A stretch of DNA of 64,000 nucleotides from Salinibacterium sp. dk2585 (GTDB lineage Bacteria; Actinomycetota; Actinomycetes; Actinomycetales; Microbacteriaceae), in the NCBI RefSeq assembly GCF_008001035.1, contig NZ_CP042856.1, positions 1,798,001 to 1,862,000 of the forward strand, given 5' to 3'. Shown here piece after piece: positions 50,963-60,421 of the stretch. Position 1 is the first letter of the stretch, and the number at the start of each line of letters is the position of its first letter. Under the pieces are notes generated by a model. That model was not told the origin of the DNA. It ran no database searches and worked only from the letters and a program-made list of their open reading frames with translations. Both the position numbers and the translations under genes were made by a program.

Positions 50963-51346
50963 ATGAGCGATACCCCGCGTCCCGGTGGACACGAGGCCCA
51001 CGACAACGACATCTACGACATGCCGGCCGGCGCGACGCGCGACATCGCCGACGTGCCCGCGATCGAGGTCATCAACACCGTCGCGGTACACCTCATGAGC
51101 GCCGCGGCCGTCAAGTGCGGTCTCGCCGACGACCCCGATGCGGAGACCGACCTCGACGAGGCCCGCAAGCTCATCACGGCCCTCGCGGGACTCATCACGG
51201 CCGCTGCCCCCGACCTCTCCGACTCGCACGCGCGGCCGCTGCGCGACGGGCTCCGTTCACTGCAGCTCGCCTTCCGCGAGGCATCCGCAATCCCCGACGC
51301 ACCCGGCAAGGGCCCGGGCGAGAAGTACACGGGCCCGGTCTCCTAG
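50963..51346 (+). CDS. DUF1844 domain protein
   Basis: The 127-residue acidic protein has the DUF1844 core IEVINTVAVHLMSAAAVKCGLADDP...DLDEARKLITALAGLI, here followed by a short tail ending GEKYTGPVS. The family is small, cytoplasmic and of unknown function. It commonly lies divergent from infC in actinobacteria. ATG 50963 has AGAGGAA upstream. It converges on the SseB gene with 2 bases between stops. Confidence 0.88.
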   Translation: MSDTPRPGGHEAHDNDIYDMPAGATRDIADVPAIEVINTVAVHLMSAAAVKCGLADDPDAETDLDEARKLITALAGLITAAAPDLSDSHARPLRDGLRSLQLAFREASAIPDAPGKGPGEKYTGPVS

Positions 51347-51348
51347 GG

Positions 51349-52137
51349 TCAGACCGCAGCGGGCACGACGCGGACCGCGAGGGAGTCGACCCCGAGGGCG
51401 ATTCCCTCGCTGCGTGACCACCGGTCCTGCAGGCGCGACACCAGATCCTGCAGTGCGCCTTCGTCAAGGCCCGGCCTGAGCGCCAACTCGACGACCGCCT
51501 CGGGGCCCTGCAGCCGCGCCGTGGGATCGCCCGAGCGCAGCGTCACCGCCGCGACGTCCGCTTCTGACGCGACGGATGCCTCGAACTCGCCGATGATCGC
51601 AGCGCTGTCGAACGGCGCCGCCCATGGCAGCGACTGCGCTATCGCCCAGAGTGCGGGCCGGCGGATGACGAACTCCGTTTCGCTCGTCGGGTCAACGACG
51701 ACGAGTTCGGTCGACTCATCCGCCGCGGCAAGCGCCACCCGCACGGCGTCGGCAGGCACGGGACGAGCCGAGGGGTTCCATGCCTGCATGGCCGCCACCG
51801 AGCTGAATACGGGGAGCACAGCACGCCCGTCGGGTCCAGCGACCGTCACGATCGCGAGGTCTGCGCTCTTGTCGACCGTCACGCCGTGTTCGTTCGTGCC
51901 CGCCTCGCCAAGCGACGCAACGAGCGGGACGAGCAAGCGACATCCGCGAATAATGTCGACGACCTGTGCGGACGATGCCTCCCCCTGTCGAAAGGCGGAG
52001 ATAGCGGCGAGGAACGCAGCGGGAGCCGAGCCGTCGTCATCGGCGAAGGGGGTCTCGCCGAATGAACGGCCCGCCCAGGGCTGGCCGGCCGAGTCGGCGC
52101 CACCGATGGGGTGGCCGTGTGAGGAACCCGAGGTCAC
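51349..52137 (-). CDS. SseB family protein
   Basis: The 262-residue protein has the SseB N-terminal-type domain ([62 protein letters not shown]). The remainder is a less conserved C-terminal region ([40 protein letters not shown]). SseB-like proteins in actinobacteria have no settled function. GTG 52137 overlaps the hisA stop (GTGA), so it is the last gene of the his cluster transcript. Confidence 0.82.
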   Translation of the reverse strand: MTSGSSHGHPIGGADSAGQPWAGRSFGETPFADDDGSAPAAFLAAISAFRQGEASSAQVVDIIRGCRLLVPLVASLGEAGTNEHGVTVDKSADLAIVTVAGPDGRAVLPVFSSVAAMQAWNPSARPVPADAVRVALAAADESTELVVVDPTSETEFVIRRPALWAIAQSLPWAAPFDSAAIIGEFEASVASEADVAAVTLRSGDPTARLQGPEAVVELALRPGLDEGALQDLVSRLQDRWSRSEGIALGVDSLAVRVVPAAV

Positions 52138-52883
52138 GCGCCCGCGACGTCCAAGGCCTCGGCGAGGGTGAAGGCGCCGTTGTAGAGGGCCTTGCCGACA
52201 ATGGCACCCTCAAGCCCGAGCGGGACGAGCTCCCGCAGTGCCAGAAGGTCATCGAGGCTCGAAATGCCGCCGGAGGCGATAACGGGCTTGTCGGTGTGCT
52301 CGAGCACCTGGCGGAGGAGGTCGCCGTTCGGCCCCTGCATGGTACCGTCCTTGGTGACATCCGTCACGACGTAGCGCGCACAGCCGGCCTCTTCGAGACG
52401 GTCCATGACCGACCAGAGGTCGCCACCGTCCTGTGTCCAGCCGCGGGTTGCGAGGGTCGTGCCGCGCACGTCGAGCCCCACCGCGATCGCCTCGCCATAC
52501 TCCGCGATGACATGCGCTGCCCACTCCGGGTTCTCGAGGGCCGCCGTGCCGAGATTCAGCCGTTTCGCGCCCGTCGCAAGCGCAGCCTCGAGGGAACGGT
52601 CGTCGCGGATGCCACCGGAGAGCTCGATGTTGAGCGAGCCACGCACCTGCCGGATCACCTTCTTGATGATCCCGTAGTTGTTTCCGCGCCCGAATGCCGC
52701 GTCGAGGTCGACGAGATGGATCCAGTCGGCCCCCTGGGCCGCCCAGGCCTCGGCGGCCGCGACGGGGTCGCCGTAGCTGGTCTCGCTGCCAGCCTCGCCG
52801 CGCGTGAGACGCACAGCCTTGCCGTCAGACACATCGACGGCAGGAAACAGGGTAAGGCCGGGTGTCGTGTTGAACTCGCTCAT
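52134..52883 (-). CDS. hisA: Phosphoribosyl isomerase (HisA/PriA)
   Basis: The TIM-barrel isomerase has 249 residues. [31 protein letters not shown] is the actinobacterial PriA type, which often also does the TrpF reaction, followed by [33 protein letters not shown] and [13 protein letters not shown]. The start could also be the ATG three bases upstream. It overlaps sseB and lies 111 bases after hisH, without a clear promoter. Confidence 0.93.
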   Translation of the reverse strand: MSEFNTTPGLTLFPAVDVSDGKAVRLTRGEAGSETSYGDPVAAAEAWAAQGADWIHLVDLDAAFGRGNNYGIIKKVIRQVRGSLNIELSGGIRDDRSLEAALATGAKRLNLGTAALENPEWAAHVIAEYGEAIAVGLDVRGTTLATRGWTQDGGDLWSVMDRLEEAGCARYVVTDVTKDGTMQGPNGDLLRQVLEHTDKPVIASGGISSLDDLLALRELVPLGLEGAIVGKALYNGAFTLAEALDVAGA

Positions 52884-52994
52884 CATGGGCTTTCTTCGGG
52901 GCATGCCGGGGGAAGGAAATGAAGGCTTGCGCCGTGGCGCGCGCAACAAGTCACCGATACTACTCCGGAAGGCGGCGGCGGCGAATTCGATGAC

Positions 52995-53636
52995 TCAGAG
53001 CGTGCGAAGCCAGTTGCTGAGCACGCGGATGCCCGCGCCGCCAGACTTCTCGGGATGGAACTGTGTCGCGCTCAGCGGGCCATTCTCAACCGCCGCGAGG
53101 AATCGTCCACCGTGGTCGGCCCACGTGAGTCGCGCCGCGGGGAAGGGAGGCATCGCGTCGATGCCCCACTCCTTTGCCGCATAGGAGTGCACAAAGTAGA
53201 AGCGCTCATCCTCGACACCGTCGAAGAGCACCGAATCCTCGGGCGCCTCGACACTGTTCCAACCCATGTGGGGAACGACGGGTGCGTCAAGCTCGTCGAC
53301 CGTGCCAGGCCACTCCCCCAGCCCTTCGGTCGTGACGCCGCGTTCGACGCCCTTCTCGAACATCACCTGCATTCCGACGCAGATCCCGAGCACGGGGCGC
53401 CCTCCGGCGAGGCGACGGTCGATCATCTCGCCGCCACCAACCTTCTCGAGCGCCGCCATAACGGCGGAGAACGCGCCGACTCCCGGCACGAGGAGGCCGT
53501 CGGCCTCGGCTACCCGCTTGGGATCAGCCGTCAACTCCACATCTGCACCGGCGAGCTCGAGAGCCTTGACGGCGGAGTGGACGTTGCCGCTGCCGTAATC
53601 GAGTACGACGACACTGGGCTTGGACGCGAGCGTCAC
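52995..53636 (-). CDS. hisH: Imidazole glycerol phosphate synthase subunit HisH
   Basis: The 213-residue glutaminase has [15 protein letters not shown], the nucleophile elbow [12 protein letters not shown] (Cys), YFVHSYAA, and the catalytic His/Glu in [15 protein letters not shown] 53636 overlaps the hisB stop (GTGA). hisF is not in this window. Confidence 0.96.
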   Translation of the reverse strand: MTLASKPSVVVLDYGSGNVHSAVKALELAGADVELTADPKRVAEADGLLVPGVGAFSAVMAALEKVGGGEMIDRRLAGGRPVLGICVGMQVMFEKGVERGVTTEGLGEWPGTVDELDAPVVPHMGWNSVEAPEDSVLFDGVEDERFYFVHSYAAKEWGIDAMPPFPAARLTWADHGGRFLAAVENGPLSATQFHPEKSGGAGIRVLSNWLRTL

Positions 53637-54256
53637 AGGGCGCCCTTCGTCGACGGCACCCCGCTCACGCGGGCGTCCCGCTCGATCGCCTTGCGCATTG
53701 CGCGCGCGAAGGCCTTGAACTCGGCCTCGGCGATGTGGTGGGGATCCCGGCCCCCCAGCACGCGCACGTGCACTGTGAGCCCGGCGTGGAACGTGATGGC
53801 CTCAAACACGTGGCGCACCATCGACCCCGTGAAGTGCCCGCCGATGAGGTGAAACTCGAAACCTGCGGGCTCACCCTCGTGCACGAGGTAGGGCCGGCCA
53901 GACACGTCGACGACGGCACTGACGAGCGCCTCATCGAGTGGGACCATCGCGTCGCCGAAGCGCGAGATTCCAGCTTTGTCACCGAGCGCCTGCGCGAGCG
54001 CCTTGCCCAGCACGATGCCGATGTCCTCAACCGTGTGGTGCACGTCGATCTCGACGTCACCTGTGGCGCGAACCGTGAGGTCGATGAGTGAGTGCTTTGC
54101 GAACGCCGTCAGCATGTGGTCATAGAAGGGCACCGAGGTACTGATGTCGGCGCGCCCCGTGCCATCGAGGTCAAGTGAGAGCTCGACGCTCGACTCGCTC
54201 GTCTGGCGCGTCAGCTGCGCGACACGACGACCCGATGTTTCGGCCTGCTCTGCCAT
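53633..54256 (-). CDS. hisB: Imidazoleglycerol-phosphate dehydratase
   Basis: The 207-residue single-domain HisB has the two His-rich metal motifs [15 protein letters not shown] and the C-terminal [14 protein letters not shown], together with [20 protein letters not shown]. It has no HisN phosphatase fusion. The gap to hisC is 105 bases. Confidence 0.96.
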   Translation of the reverse strand: MAEQAETSGRRVAQLTRQTSESSVELSLDLDGTGRADISTSVPFYDHMLTAFAKHSLIDLTVRATGDVEIDVHHTVEDIGIVLGKALAQALGDKAGISRFGDAMVPLDEALVSAVVDVSGRPYLVHEGEPAGFEFHLIGGHFTGSMVRHVFEAITFHAGLTVHVRVLGGRDPHHIAEAEFKAFARAMRKAIERDARVSGVPSTKGAL

Positions 54257-54361
54257 TGCTGCATCCTCATCTCGCGGCGTCGCCGCCGCGCGGCGAGCCA
54301 GTTGGGGTGGGCGAATGCCCGCATCAAGTCTAGCGAGCGGCGGGAACTGCGGCCGCTGTGT

Positions 54362-55456
54362 TCACCGAGCGCCGAATGATGCTCCGCCAAGGTCGCGGAG
54401 CGCTTCGAGGAACAGCGTCGTCTCGCGCTCGGTGCCTGCCGTGACCCGGAGGTGGTGTGGGATTCCGAGGTCACGAATGATGATGTCGCGTTCCAGGAGC
54501 GCCTCGAAGAGCGCGTGGGGTTGGTGGACTCCCCCGAACAGCACGAAGTTGGCCTCGCTCGGCCAGACCGTGAAGCCCAGTTCGGACAGCTCCTTCAGGA
54601 GCCGGTCGCGCTGCCCGCGGATGTCGCCGACCATGCCGAGCATCTCGCTCGTGTGGTCGAGCGCCGCCACCGCCGCTGCCTGGGTGAGCGCAGAGAGGTG
54701 GTACGGCAAGCGCACGAGGCGGATCGCGTCGCAGACCGCTGGGTCCGCGATCATGTACCCGACGCGAGCACCCGCGAAGGCGAAGGCCTTGCTCATGGTG
54801 CGCGAGACGATGAGTCGCTCGCGGCCCTCGAGCAGTGAAAGCGCCGAAGGCGAGCCTTCGGGAGCGAACTCCGCGTAGGCCTCGTCGACGACTACCATCC
54901 CGTCGGTTGCGTCGTATGCCGCGACGATCGTGTCGAGGGAGACGGGCGTGCCGGTCGGATTGTTGGGTGCACAGAGGAAGACGAGGTCTGGTTTCGTCTT
55001 CTCGATCCACTTCGTCACGAGCGCCGGCGAGAGTTCGTAGCCGGGGTCGCGCTCGCCAGCGACCCACGTGGTGTCAGTGCCCGCGGCAATGATCGAGTGC
55101 ATCGAGTAGGTCGGGGGGAAACCGAGCACGGAACGTCCGGGACCTCCGAACGCCTGCAGCACCTGCTGGAGCACTTCGTTCGATCCGTTCGCCGCCCAGA
55201 CATGGTCGGCCGTCGCGCCGTGGCCGACATAGCTCGCGAGCCGCTCGCGCAGCGTCGTGAACTCGCGGTCGGGATAGCGGTTGATGCCCATGAGGGCCCG
55301 CGCCAGGGACGTCACAACGTCGTGCGCGACACTCTCCGGAATCGGATGGGTGTTCTCGTTGACGTTGAGTGCAACGCTCACCTGCTCCTGGGGAGCTCCG
55401 TACGGAGTCAGCCCCCGGAGATTGTCGCGAATGGGGAGGTCTGCGAGTGATGCCAC
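54362..55456 (-). CDS. hisC: Histidinol-phosphate aminotransferase
   Basis: The 364-residue PLP enzyme has LNVNENTHPIPESV, GINRYPDREFTTLRERLA, the PLP lysine in VSRTMSKAFAFAGARVGY and ADHVWAANGSNEVLQQVL. GTG 55456 lies 6 bases after TAGAAT, suggesting a leaderless message. It is the first gene of the his cluster (hisC-B-H-A-sseB); hisD is not in the window, and the LysM gene lies upstream on the same strand. Confidence 0.95.
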   Translation of the reverse strand: MASLADLPIRDNLRGLTPYGAPQEQVSVALNVNENTHPIPESVAHDVVTSLARALMGINRYPDREFTTLRERLASYVGHGATADHVWAANGSNEVLQQVLQAFGGPGRSVLGFPPTYSMHSIIAAGTDTTWVAGERDPGYELSPALVTKWIEKTKPDLVFLCAPNNPTGTPVSLDTIVAAYDATDGMVVVDEAYAEFAPEGSPSALSLLEGRERLIVSRTMSKAFAFAGARVGYMIADPAVCDAIRLVRLPYHLSALTQAAAVAALDHTSEMLGMVGDIRGQRDRLLKELSELGFTVWPSEANFVLFGGVHQPHALFEALLERDIIIRDLGIPHHLRVTAGTERETTLFLEALRDLGGASFGAR

Positions 55457-55462
55457 TGCCCC

Positions 55463-55468
55463 ATTCTA
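55463..55468 (-). promoter_or_regulatory. -10 element of leaderless hisC
   Basis: TAGAAT on the minus strand ends 6 bases before the hisC GTG, with no ribosome site. Confidence 0.5.
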
Positions 55469-55490
55469 GGAGCGGGCGAACCGAGCGTGC

Positions 55491-55859
55491 TCAGTAGCGA
55501 GAGGGAACGAGGAGTTCCTGACCGGGCACGACGTCGAGCGAGTCGAGCTGGTTCACCTGCACGAAGGACGCGATCACGTCGCGCGGGTCAGCGTCGGGCG
55601 CAACCTCGCTCGCGATCGACCAGAGCGACTGGCCGGATGAGACGGTCACGGCTTCGAGCGGAGCGCCCGCCGTGCCGCTCGCAGTCGCCATGCCGCCGTT
55701 GAGGCCAAGCAGGAGTGCAGCGATGACGAGAGGGGTTGCAGCAAGTGTCGTGAAGACGATTCGGCCACGCCGGGTGAGGCGAAGGCGAGGGCGGGCGGCG
55801 ATCGACTCGACCGGGCGCAGCCTCGGGTACTCGCGGGTGGGTGATGCGGTGGTGCTCAT
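55491..55859 (-). CDS. LysM-domain membrane protein divergent from lexA (candidate SOS division inhibitor)
   Basis: The 122-residue protein has an Arg-rich N-terminus, one membrane segment ([20 protein letters not shown]) and an external LysM domain ([52 protein letters not shown]). LysM binds peptidoglycan. Its position and layout match ChiZ/Rv2719c of mycobacteria and YneA of Bacillus, both SOS-induced division blockers next to lexA. ATG 55859 has AAAGGAG upstream. An SOS box sits in its promoter, which supports this reading; activity is not proven. Confidence 0.75.
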   Translation of the reverse strand: MSTTASPTREYPRLRPVESIAARPRLRLTRRGRIVFTTLAATPLVIAALLLGLNGGMATASGTAGAPLEAVTVSSGQSLWSIASEVAPDADPRDVIASFVQVNQLDSLDVVPGQELLVPSRY

Positions 55860-55915
55860 TGCTGACTCCTTTCGCCGTCGTGCTGCCCAGGTGGCCGCTG
55901 TGGCCTCGGGAGAAG

Positions 55916-55957
55916 GTTCCGCACCCGACACTCGGCCGGGAGGGCCGGGTGCGGAAC
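55916..55957 (-). other. Hairpin in the leader of the LysM gene
   Basis: A perfect 12-base inverted repeat (GTTCCGCACCCG / CGGGTGCGGAAC, 18-base loop) lies between the SOS-box promoter and the LysM ribosome site. It has no U-run on the minus strand. It may slow transcription or affect mRNA stability. Confidence 0.5.
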
Positions 55958-55963
55958 TTTGTA

Positions 55964-55979
55964 CCGAACATATCTTCGA
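55964..55979. promoter_or_regulatory. SOS (LexA) box of the LysM gene
   Basis: TCGAAGATATGTTCGG on the minus strand (CCGAACATATCTTCGA on plus) matches the actinobacterial LexA consensus TCGAACATATGTTCGA at 14 of 16 positions. TACAAA immediately downstream can serve as a -10. Confidence 0.65.
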
Positions 55980-56039
55980 ATGCGTCGCAGTGCAAGCACC
56001 GAGAATCAAGAAGATTCCGCGAAGCGTGCCGCGACACAC

Positions 56040-56055
56040 TCGAACAGATGTTTGT
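56040..56055. promoter_or_regulatory. SOS (LexA) box of lexA
   Basis: TCGAACAGATGTTTGT matches the actinobacterial LexA operator. It overlaps a TTTGTA -35 (56051-56056) spaced 18 bases from TACAGT (56075-56080), giving autorepression of lexA. Confidence 0.75.
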
Positions 56056-56142
56056 ATCTGGGCATCCAGGCGGATACAGTTTCGATTGTTGAGAGACAGC
56101 ACACCAGCACCCACCGACATTGAGTCGCGCGACGAGGAGACC

Positions 56143-56817
56143 ATGGACGAGAAGCCCTCACCCCGCAGGCGCAAGAGCCTCAGCGAGAAGCAACTCGCCA
56201 TCCTCGAGTTCATCCAGCGCGCGGTGTCGACCAAGGGGTACCCGCCGAGCATGCGCGAGATCGGCGACGCGGTCGGCCTCGCATCCCTCTCGAGCGTCAC
56301 ACACCAGTTGGGGCAGCTCGAGCTGAGCGGCTATCTCCGACGGGACCCCAACAGGCCACGCGCTATCGAGGTGCTGATCGACCTGCCGCAGAACGAGCGC
56401 AGCGAGAGCCCCGAGGAGGCGATCTCTTCAGTGCCGCGCGGCGACGCGGCGATGGTCCCCCTCGTGGGACGCATCGCGGCCGGAGTTCCGATCACGGCCG
56501 AGGAGCAGATCGACGAGGTGTTCCCCGTGCCGCGGCAGCTCGTCGGCAAGGGCGAACTCTTCATGCTCAAGGTCGTCGGCGACTCGATGATCGACGCCGC
56601 CATCTGCGACGGCGACTGGATCGTCGTGCGCCAGCAGAAGACTGCGGAGAACGGCGACATCGTCGCGGCAATGCTCGATGACGAAGCCACCGTCAAGGTC
56701 TTCCAGCAGCGCGACGGTCACACCTGGCTCCTCCCCCGAAACAGCGCCTTCGCCCCTATCCTCGGGGACTACGCCGAGGTCCTCGGCAAGGTCGTCGCTG
56801 TCCTCCGGGCGGTCTAG
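56143..56817 (+). CDS. lexA: LexA repressor
   Basis: The 224-residue repressor has the N-terminal winged helix ([48 protein letters not shown]), the Ala-Gly cleavage site in [10 protein letters not shown], catalytic Ser in [11 protein letters not shown] and Lys in [10 protein letters not shown]. It represses SOS genes until RecA filaments stimulate self-cleavage. ATG 56143 has GAGGAG upstream. It is divergent from the LysM gene. Confidence 0.97.
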   Translation: MDEKPSPRRRKSLSEKQLAILEFIQRAVSTKGYPPSMREIGDAVGLASLSSVTHQLGQLELSGYLRRDPNRPRAIEVLIDLPQNERSESPEEAISSVPRGDAAMVPLVGRIAAGVPITAEEQIDEVFPVPRQLVGKGELFMLKVVGDSMIDAAICDGDWIVVRQQKTAENGDIVAAMLDDEATVKVFQQRDGHTWLLPRNSAFAPILGDYAEVLGKVVAVLRAV

Positions 56818-56959
56818 CACCTCCCCCTTGAGACGGTACCCCGAGCCGTAGCGGGGGTTGTGAAGACCATCCGCGCGACGGATGCCCCGGCGAGGCACGG
56901 TGCCCTAGCGTGATTGTCGCGGGGACGACTGTCTCCATACGACGACGGAGAGGGGAACC

Positions 56960-57883
56960 TTGATCGAGGCGGCAACGCTCACGAAGCGCTATGGAAGCCG
57001 AACGGCGGTAGACAATGTCAACTTCACCGTGCGGCCCGGCACGGTGACGGGTTTTCTCGGCCCGAACGGTGCCGGCAAGTCAACGACCATGCGCATGATC
57101 GTGGGGCTCGACAAGCCGAGCGCGGGGAGCGTCACCGTCAATGGCAAGGCGTACCGCGAACACCGGGCTCCCATGCGCGAGGTCGGCGTGCTGCTCGACG
57201 CCAAGGCCGTGCACACCGGTCGCAGCGCCTACAAGCACCTCCTTGCGATGGGGGCGACGCACGGCATCGGCAAGGCCCGCGTGCAGGAGGTCATCGAGCT
57301 GACCGGCCTCGCCAGCGTCGCGCGCAAGCGTGTCGGCGGCTTCTCCCTCGGGATGGGGCAGCGGCTCGGCATCGCAGCCGCGCTCCTCGGCGACCCAGCG
57401 ACGCTCATCCTCGACGAGCCCGTCAACGGCCTCGACCCAGAGGGCGTGCAGTGGGTGCGCAAGCTCGTGCGGCACCTTGCCGCCGAGGGACGCACTGTGC
57501 TGCTCTCCTCCCATCTCATGAGCGAGATGGCACAGACCGCTGACCACATCATCGTTCTCGGTCGCGGTCGCATCCTCGCCGACGCGCCCGTCTCCGACAT
57601 CATCGCGGGCGCCGGCGGCTCGACCGTGCGCGTGCGCACACCGCGCCCCGAACTCCTGGCCGAGGCACTCCCCCAGGCGCAGCAGACTCCGCTCTCCGAC
57701 GGTGCGATCAGCCTGAACGGCGTCACGGCGGAAGAGGTCGGCGAGGCCGCGGCGGTCCACGGTGTCGTACTCCACGAGCTCACGCCCGTCGCAAGCTCAC
57801 TCGAAGAGGCCTACATGGCCCTCACCCAGGACGAAGTCGAGTACCGCGCCGGCGGCGCCGTGCCCGTGGGAGGTGCCCGATGA
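56960..57883 (+). CDS. ABC transporter ATP-binding protein (ABC-2 export type)
   Basis: The 307-residue ATPase has Walker A GPNGAGKSTTMRMIVGLD, signature GFSLGMGQRLGIAAAL, Walker B TLILDEPVNGLDPEG and H-loop LLSSHLMSEM. This is the drug/lipid exporter family. The start is TTG 56960 with GAGAGGGG upstream. It is coupled to the permease through ATGA. The substrate is unknown. Confidence 0.88.
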   Translation: MIEAATLTKRYGSRTAVDNVNFTVRPGTVTGFLGPNGAGKSTTMRMIVGLDKPSAGSVTVNGKAYREHRAPMREVGVLLDAKAVHTGRSAYKHLLAMGATHGIGKARVQEVIELTGLASVARKRVGGFSLGMGQRLGIAAALLGDPATLILDEPVNGLDPEGVQWVRKLVRHLAAEGRTVLLSSHLMSEMAQTADHIIVLGRGRILADAPVSDIIAGAGGSTVRVRTPRPELLAEALPQAQQTPLSDGAISLNGVTAEEVGEAAAVHGVVLHELTPVASSLEEAYMALTQDEVEYRAGGAVPVGGAR

Positions 57884-58743
57884 CCGCGACATCCGCCTCC
57901 ATCACGCGCGGCGCGCGACTCAGCTTCGGCGGTCTCGTGCGCTCCGAGTGGATCAAGTTCACGAGCCTGCGCTCGACCTACTGGAGCTCCGGCATCATCC
58001 TCGTGCTGTGGCTGCTCCTCGCGCTGCTGCTCTCATCCGCCGCCAACTTCCAGGCGATCGACCCCATGACCGGTGAGGACCTCCCCGCCACCGACGAACT
58101 TCGCCAGAGCGCGACGATGTCGGCCGTCACGAGCGGCATCATGTTCGGGATGCTCGTGGCGGGCATCCAGGGCGTGCTGAGCATCTCAGGCGAGTACTCG
58201 ACGGGGATGATCAAGTCGAGCCTCGCCGCGGCACCGCGCCGTCTCGGCATGTATGCGGCCAAGGGCGTCGTGACCTTTGTCTGGATGTTCCTGCTCGGTG
58301 CGGTCAGCGTGCTCGCCGCCTACCTTGTAGCGATGCCATTCCTGAGCGCAGACGACATGCTCGCGCCCCTTGGGGCCGAGGAACTGGTGGCCATGCTGGG
58401 CGCCGCGACATTCCTCGGCTTCGTCGGACTTTTCGGTCTCGGCGTCGGCACCCTCGTCCGCTCGGGCGCGGGCGGGATCGCGATCGTCGTCGGCGTGCTC
58501 ATGGTGCTGCCGATGGCGCTCGGCATCTTCTCCATCTGGATCGACTGGATCTCAGATGTCATCCCTTACATGCTCGATACCGCGGGCAACGCCATGCTGA
58601 CGATTCCAGGCGGCGAGGGCACCCCAACGCCGAACGGCATGATGACGGCACTCGAGCCGGGCATGGCTACGCTGGTCGCGCTCGCGTGGACCGCCGCCAG
58701 CCTGCTGCTCGGAGCGCTCGCCCTCAAGGGGCGCGACGCCTGA
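57880..58743 (+). CDS. ABC-2 type transporter permease
   Basis: The 287-residue protein has about six membrane helices, including STYWSSGIILVLWLLLALLLSSA, VTFVWMFLLGAVSVLAAYLVA, FLGFVGLFGLGVGTLVRSG and IAIVVGVLMVLPMALGIF. It has the ABC-2 motif GEYSTGMIKSSLAAAPRR. It forms an export pair with the ATPase upstream. A hairpin terminator follows. Confidence 0.85.
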   Translation: MTATSASITRGARLSFGGLVRSEWIKFTSLRSTYWSSGIILVLWLLLALLLSSAANFQAIDPMTGEDLPATDELRQSATMSAVTSGIMFGMLVAGIQGVLSISGEYSTGMIKSSLAAAPRRLGMYAAKGVVTFVWMFLLGAVSVLAAYLVAMPFLSADDMLAPLGAEELVAMLGAATFLGFVGLFGLGVGTLVRSGAGGIAIVVGVLMVLPMALGIFSIWIDWISDVIPYMLDTAGNAMLTIPGGEGTPTPNGMMTALEPGMATLVALAWTAASLLLGALALKGRDA

Positions 58744-58763
58744 TCGCGCATGAGCACGTGCGG

Positions 58764-58791
58764 GGCCCCGGTCGGTTTGCCGGCTGGGGCC
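58764..58791 (+). terminator. Terminator hairpin after the ABC-2 pair
   Basis: Arms GGCCCCGGTCGG and CCGGCTGGGGCC pair along 12 bases, with two G·U pairs in plus-strand RNA, around a TTTG loop. It lies between the permease stop and the convergent hflX and may serve both. Confidence 0.55.
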
Positions 58792-58828
58792 TCGCCCGTT
58801 CTCGGCAGCACAGGGATGCTACAGCCGG

Positions 58829-60379
58829 CTAGGAGCTCGGCGTCGGCTCGCCCAGGGCCGCCACATCGACCGCGCGCAGCTGGGACGCAAGTTGCCCGTC
58901 AACCATGGCGTGGAGCTTTGTGCCGTGCTCGTCATACGTCGAGGCGAGGACGCGCCCCCGGTCATGGGCGAGCGCGACGAGGTCTCCCCGGTCAAAGGGC
59001 ACGACGACCTCGATCTCTTCGGCGAGGTCGGGCAGCACGTCCTGGATGCGCGCGAGCAGCTCCTCCACGCCCTCACCCGTGCGTGCGGACACGAAGATGC
59101 CGTCGGGCTCGAGACCGCGAAGGAGCAGCCGCTGGTCATCATCCGCCAGGTCGGCCTTGTTGAACGCAACGATCTCTGGGATGTCGCGCGCACCCACCTC
59201 GCCGATGACGTCACGCACGGTCGCGAGTTGGCTCGCCGGATCCGGATGCGACGCGTCGACTACGTGCACGATGACATCGGCCTCGGCGACCTCCTCGAGC
59301 GTCGAACGGAACGCCTCGACGAGCTGGTGGGGTAGGTTGCGGACGAAGCCGACCGTGTCGGTCAGCGTGTAGTTGCGACCATCGGCCGTCACGGCCTTGC
59401 GCACCGTCGCATCCAGTGTCGCGAACAGGGCGTTCTCGACGAGCACGCCGGCCCGCGTGATGCGGTTGAGCAGGCTCGACTTGCCCGCGTTGGTGTAGCC
59501 CGCGATCGCCACACTCGGCACCGCGAAGCGATTACGGTTCGCGCGCTTCGCCTCACGTGCAGGCTTGAACTCCTTGATCTGACGCCGAAGTTTCGCCATG
59601 CGGGAATGGATGCGGCGACGGTCGAGCTCGATCTTCGTCTCACCCGGCCCACGGCTTCCCATACCCGCCCCAGCGCCACCCACCTGACCACCGGCCTGGC
59701 GGGACATCGACTCGCCCCACCCGCGAAGACGCGGGAGCAGGTACTCGAGTTGCGCGAGCTCGACCTGGGCCTTGCCCTCCCGGCTCTTGGCGTGCTGGCT
59801 GAAGATGTCGAGGATGACGGCCGTGCGGTCGATGACCTTGACCCGGATGACGTCTTCCAGGGCCCTCCGCTGGCTTGGGGCCAGCTCACCATCGACGATC
59901 ACGGTGTCAGCGCCGACCGAGGCGACGACATCCCGCAGTTCATGCGCCTTGCCCTTGCCGAAGTAGGTGCTCGGGTCGGGCGTCGCCCGCTTCTGCAGCA
60001 GTCCGTCAAGCACGACAGCACCGGCCGTCTCTGCAAGCGCGAAGAGCTCCCGCATGGAGTTCTCCGCCTCCTTGAGCGTGCCCTGCGAGTAGATCCCGAT
60101 CAGGACGACCTTCTCGAGGCGCAGCTGCCGATACTCGACCTCGGTGACGTCTTCGAGCTCGGTCGAGAGGCCAGAGACCCGGCGAAGCGCCTCGCGCTCC
60201 TCGCGGTCGAACTGCTCGCCATCCGTCTCGCCGGTCGGCGCAGCGCCCGGATCAGACTGGAGCGCCTGGGCGCGTTCACTCGTGAAGATCGTGGAGCCTA
60301 CAGGTCGGGTCGCCGCGCTGGCCAACACGCGCTCGATGACGTCCTCGTCACGACGCTCTTCAGATTCAGCTTCAGTCAT
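58829..60379 (-). CDS. hflX: GTPase HflX
   Basis: HflX binds and splits stalled 70S ribosomes. The 516-residue protein has the N-terminal HflX domain (YFGKGKAHELRDVVASVGADTVIVDGELAPSQRRALEDVI), a Gly-rich linker (RQAGGQVGGAGAGMGSRGPGETKIELDRRRI), the GTPase P-loop VAIAGYTNAGKSSLLNRI and DTVGFVRNLPHQLVEAF, and the C-terminal domain. ATG 60379 lies 7 bases after TAGGGT, which predicts a leaderless message, divergent from the methyltransferase. Confidence 0.95.
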   Translation of the reverse strand: MTEAESEERRDEDVIERVLASAATRPVGSTIFTSERAQALQSDPGAAPTGETDGEQFDREEREALRRVSGLSTELEDVTEVEYRQLRLEKVVLIGIYSQGTLKEAENSMRELFALAETAGAVVLDGLLQKRATPDPSTYFGKGKAHELRDVVASVGADTVIVDGELAPSQRRALEDVIRVKVIDRTAVILDIFSQHAKSREGKAQVELAQLEYLLPRLRGWGESMSRQAGGQVGGAGAGMGSRGPGETKIELDRRRIHSRMAKLRRQIKEFKPAREAKRANRNRFAVPSVAIAGYTNAGKSSLLNRITRAGVLVENALFATLDATVRKAVTADGRNYTLTDTVGFVRNLPHQLVEAFRSTLEEVAEADVIVHVVDASHPDPASQLATVRDVIGEVGARDIPEIVAFNKADLADDDQRLLLRGLEPDGIFVSARTGEGVEELLARIQDVLPDLAEEIEVVVPFDRGDLVALAHDRGRVLASTYDEHGTKLHAMVDGQLASQLRAVDVAALGEPTPSS

Positions 60380-60386
60380 TGGGTTA

Positions 60387-60392
60387 ACCCTA
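60387..60392 (-). promoter_or_regulatory. -10 element of leaderless hflX
   Basis: TAGGGT on the minus strand ends 7 bases before the hflX ATG, with no Shine-Dalgarno sequence. Confidence 0.45.
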
Positions 60393-60408
60393 GCTCCTCG
60401 CTATTCGA

Positions 60409-60414
60409 TAGGTT
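60409..60414 (+). promoter_or_regulatory. -10 element of leaderless methyltransferase gene
   Basis: TAGGTT ends 7 bases before ATG 60422. The two divergent starts are 42 bases apart, so two leaderless promoters share this gap. Confidence 0.45.
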
Positions 60415-60421
60415 TCTCTCC

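Noticed and set aside
54211-54328. A short frame starting MRAFAHPNW with a run of Arg between hisC and hisB, as a possible his leader peptide.
   Set aside because: It has only two His, overlaps the hisB start out of frame, its ATG is only 2 bases from the TAGACT hexamer, and no alternative hairpins are seen.
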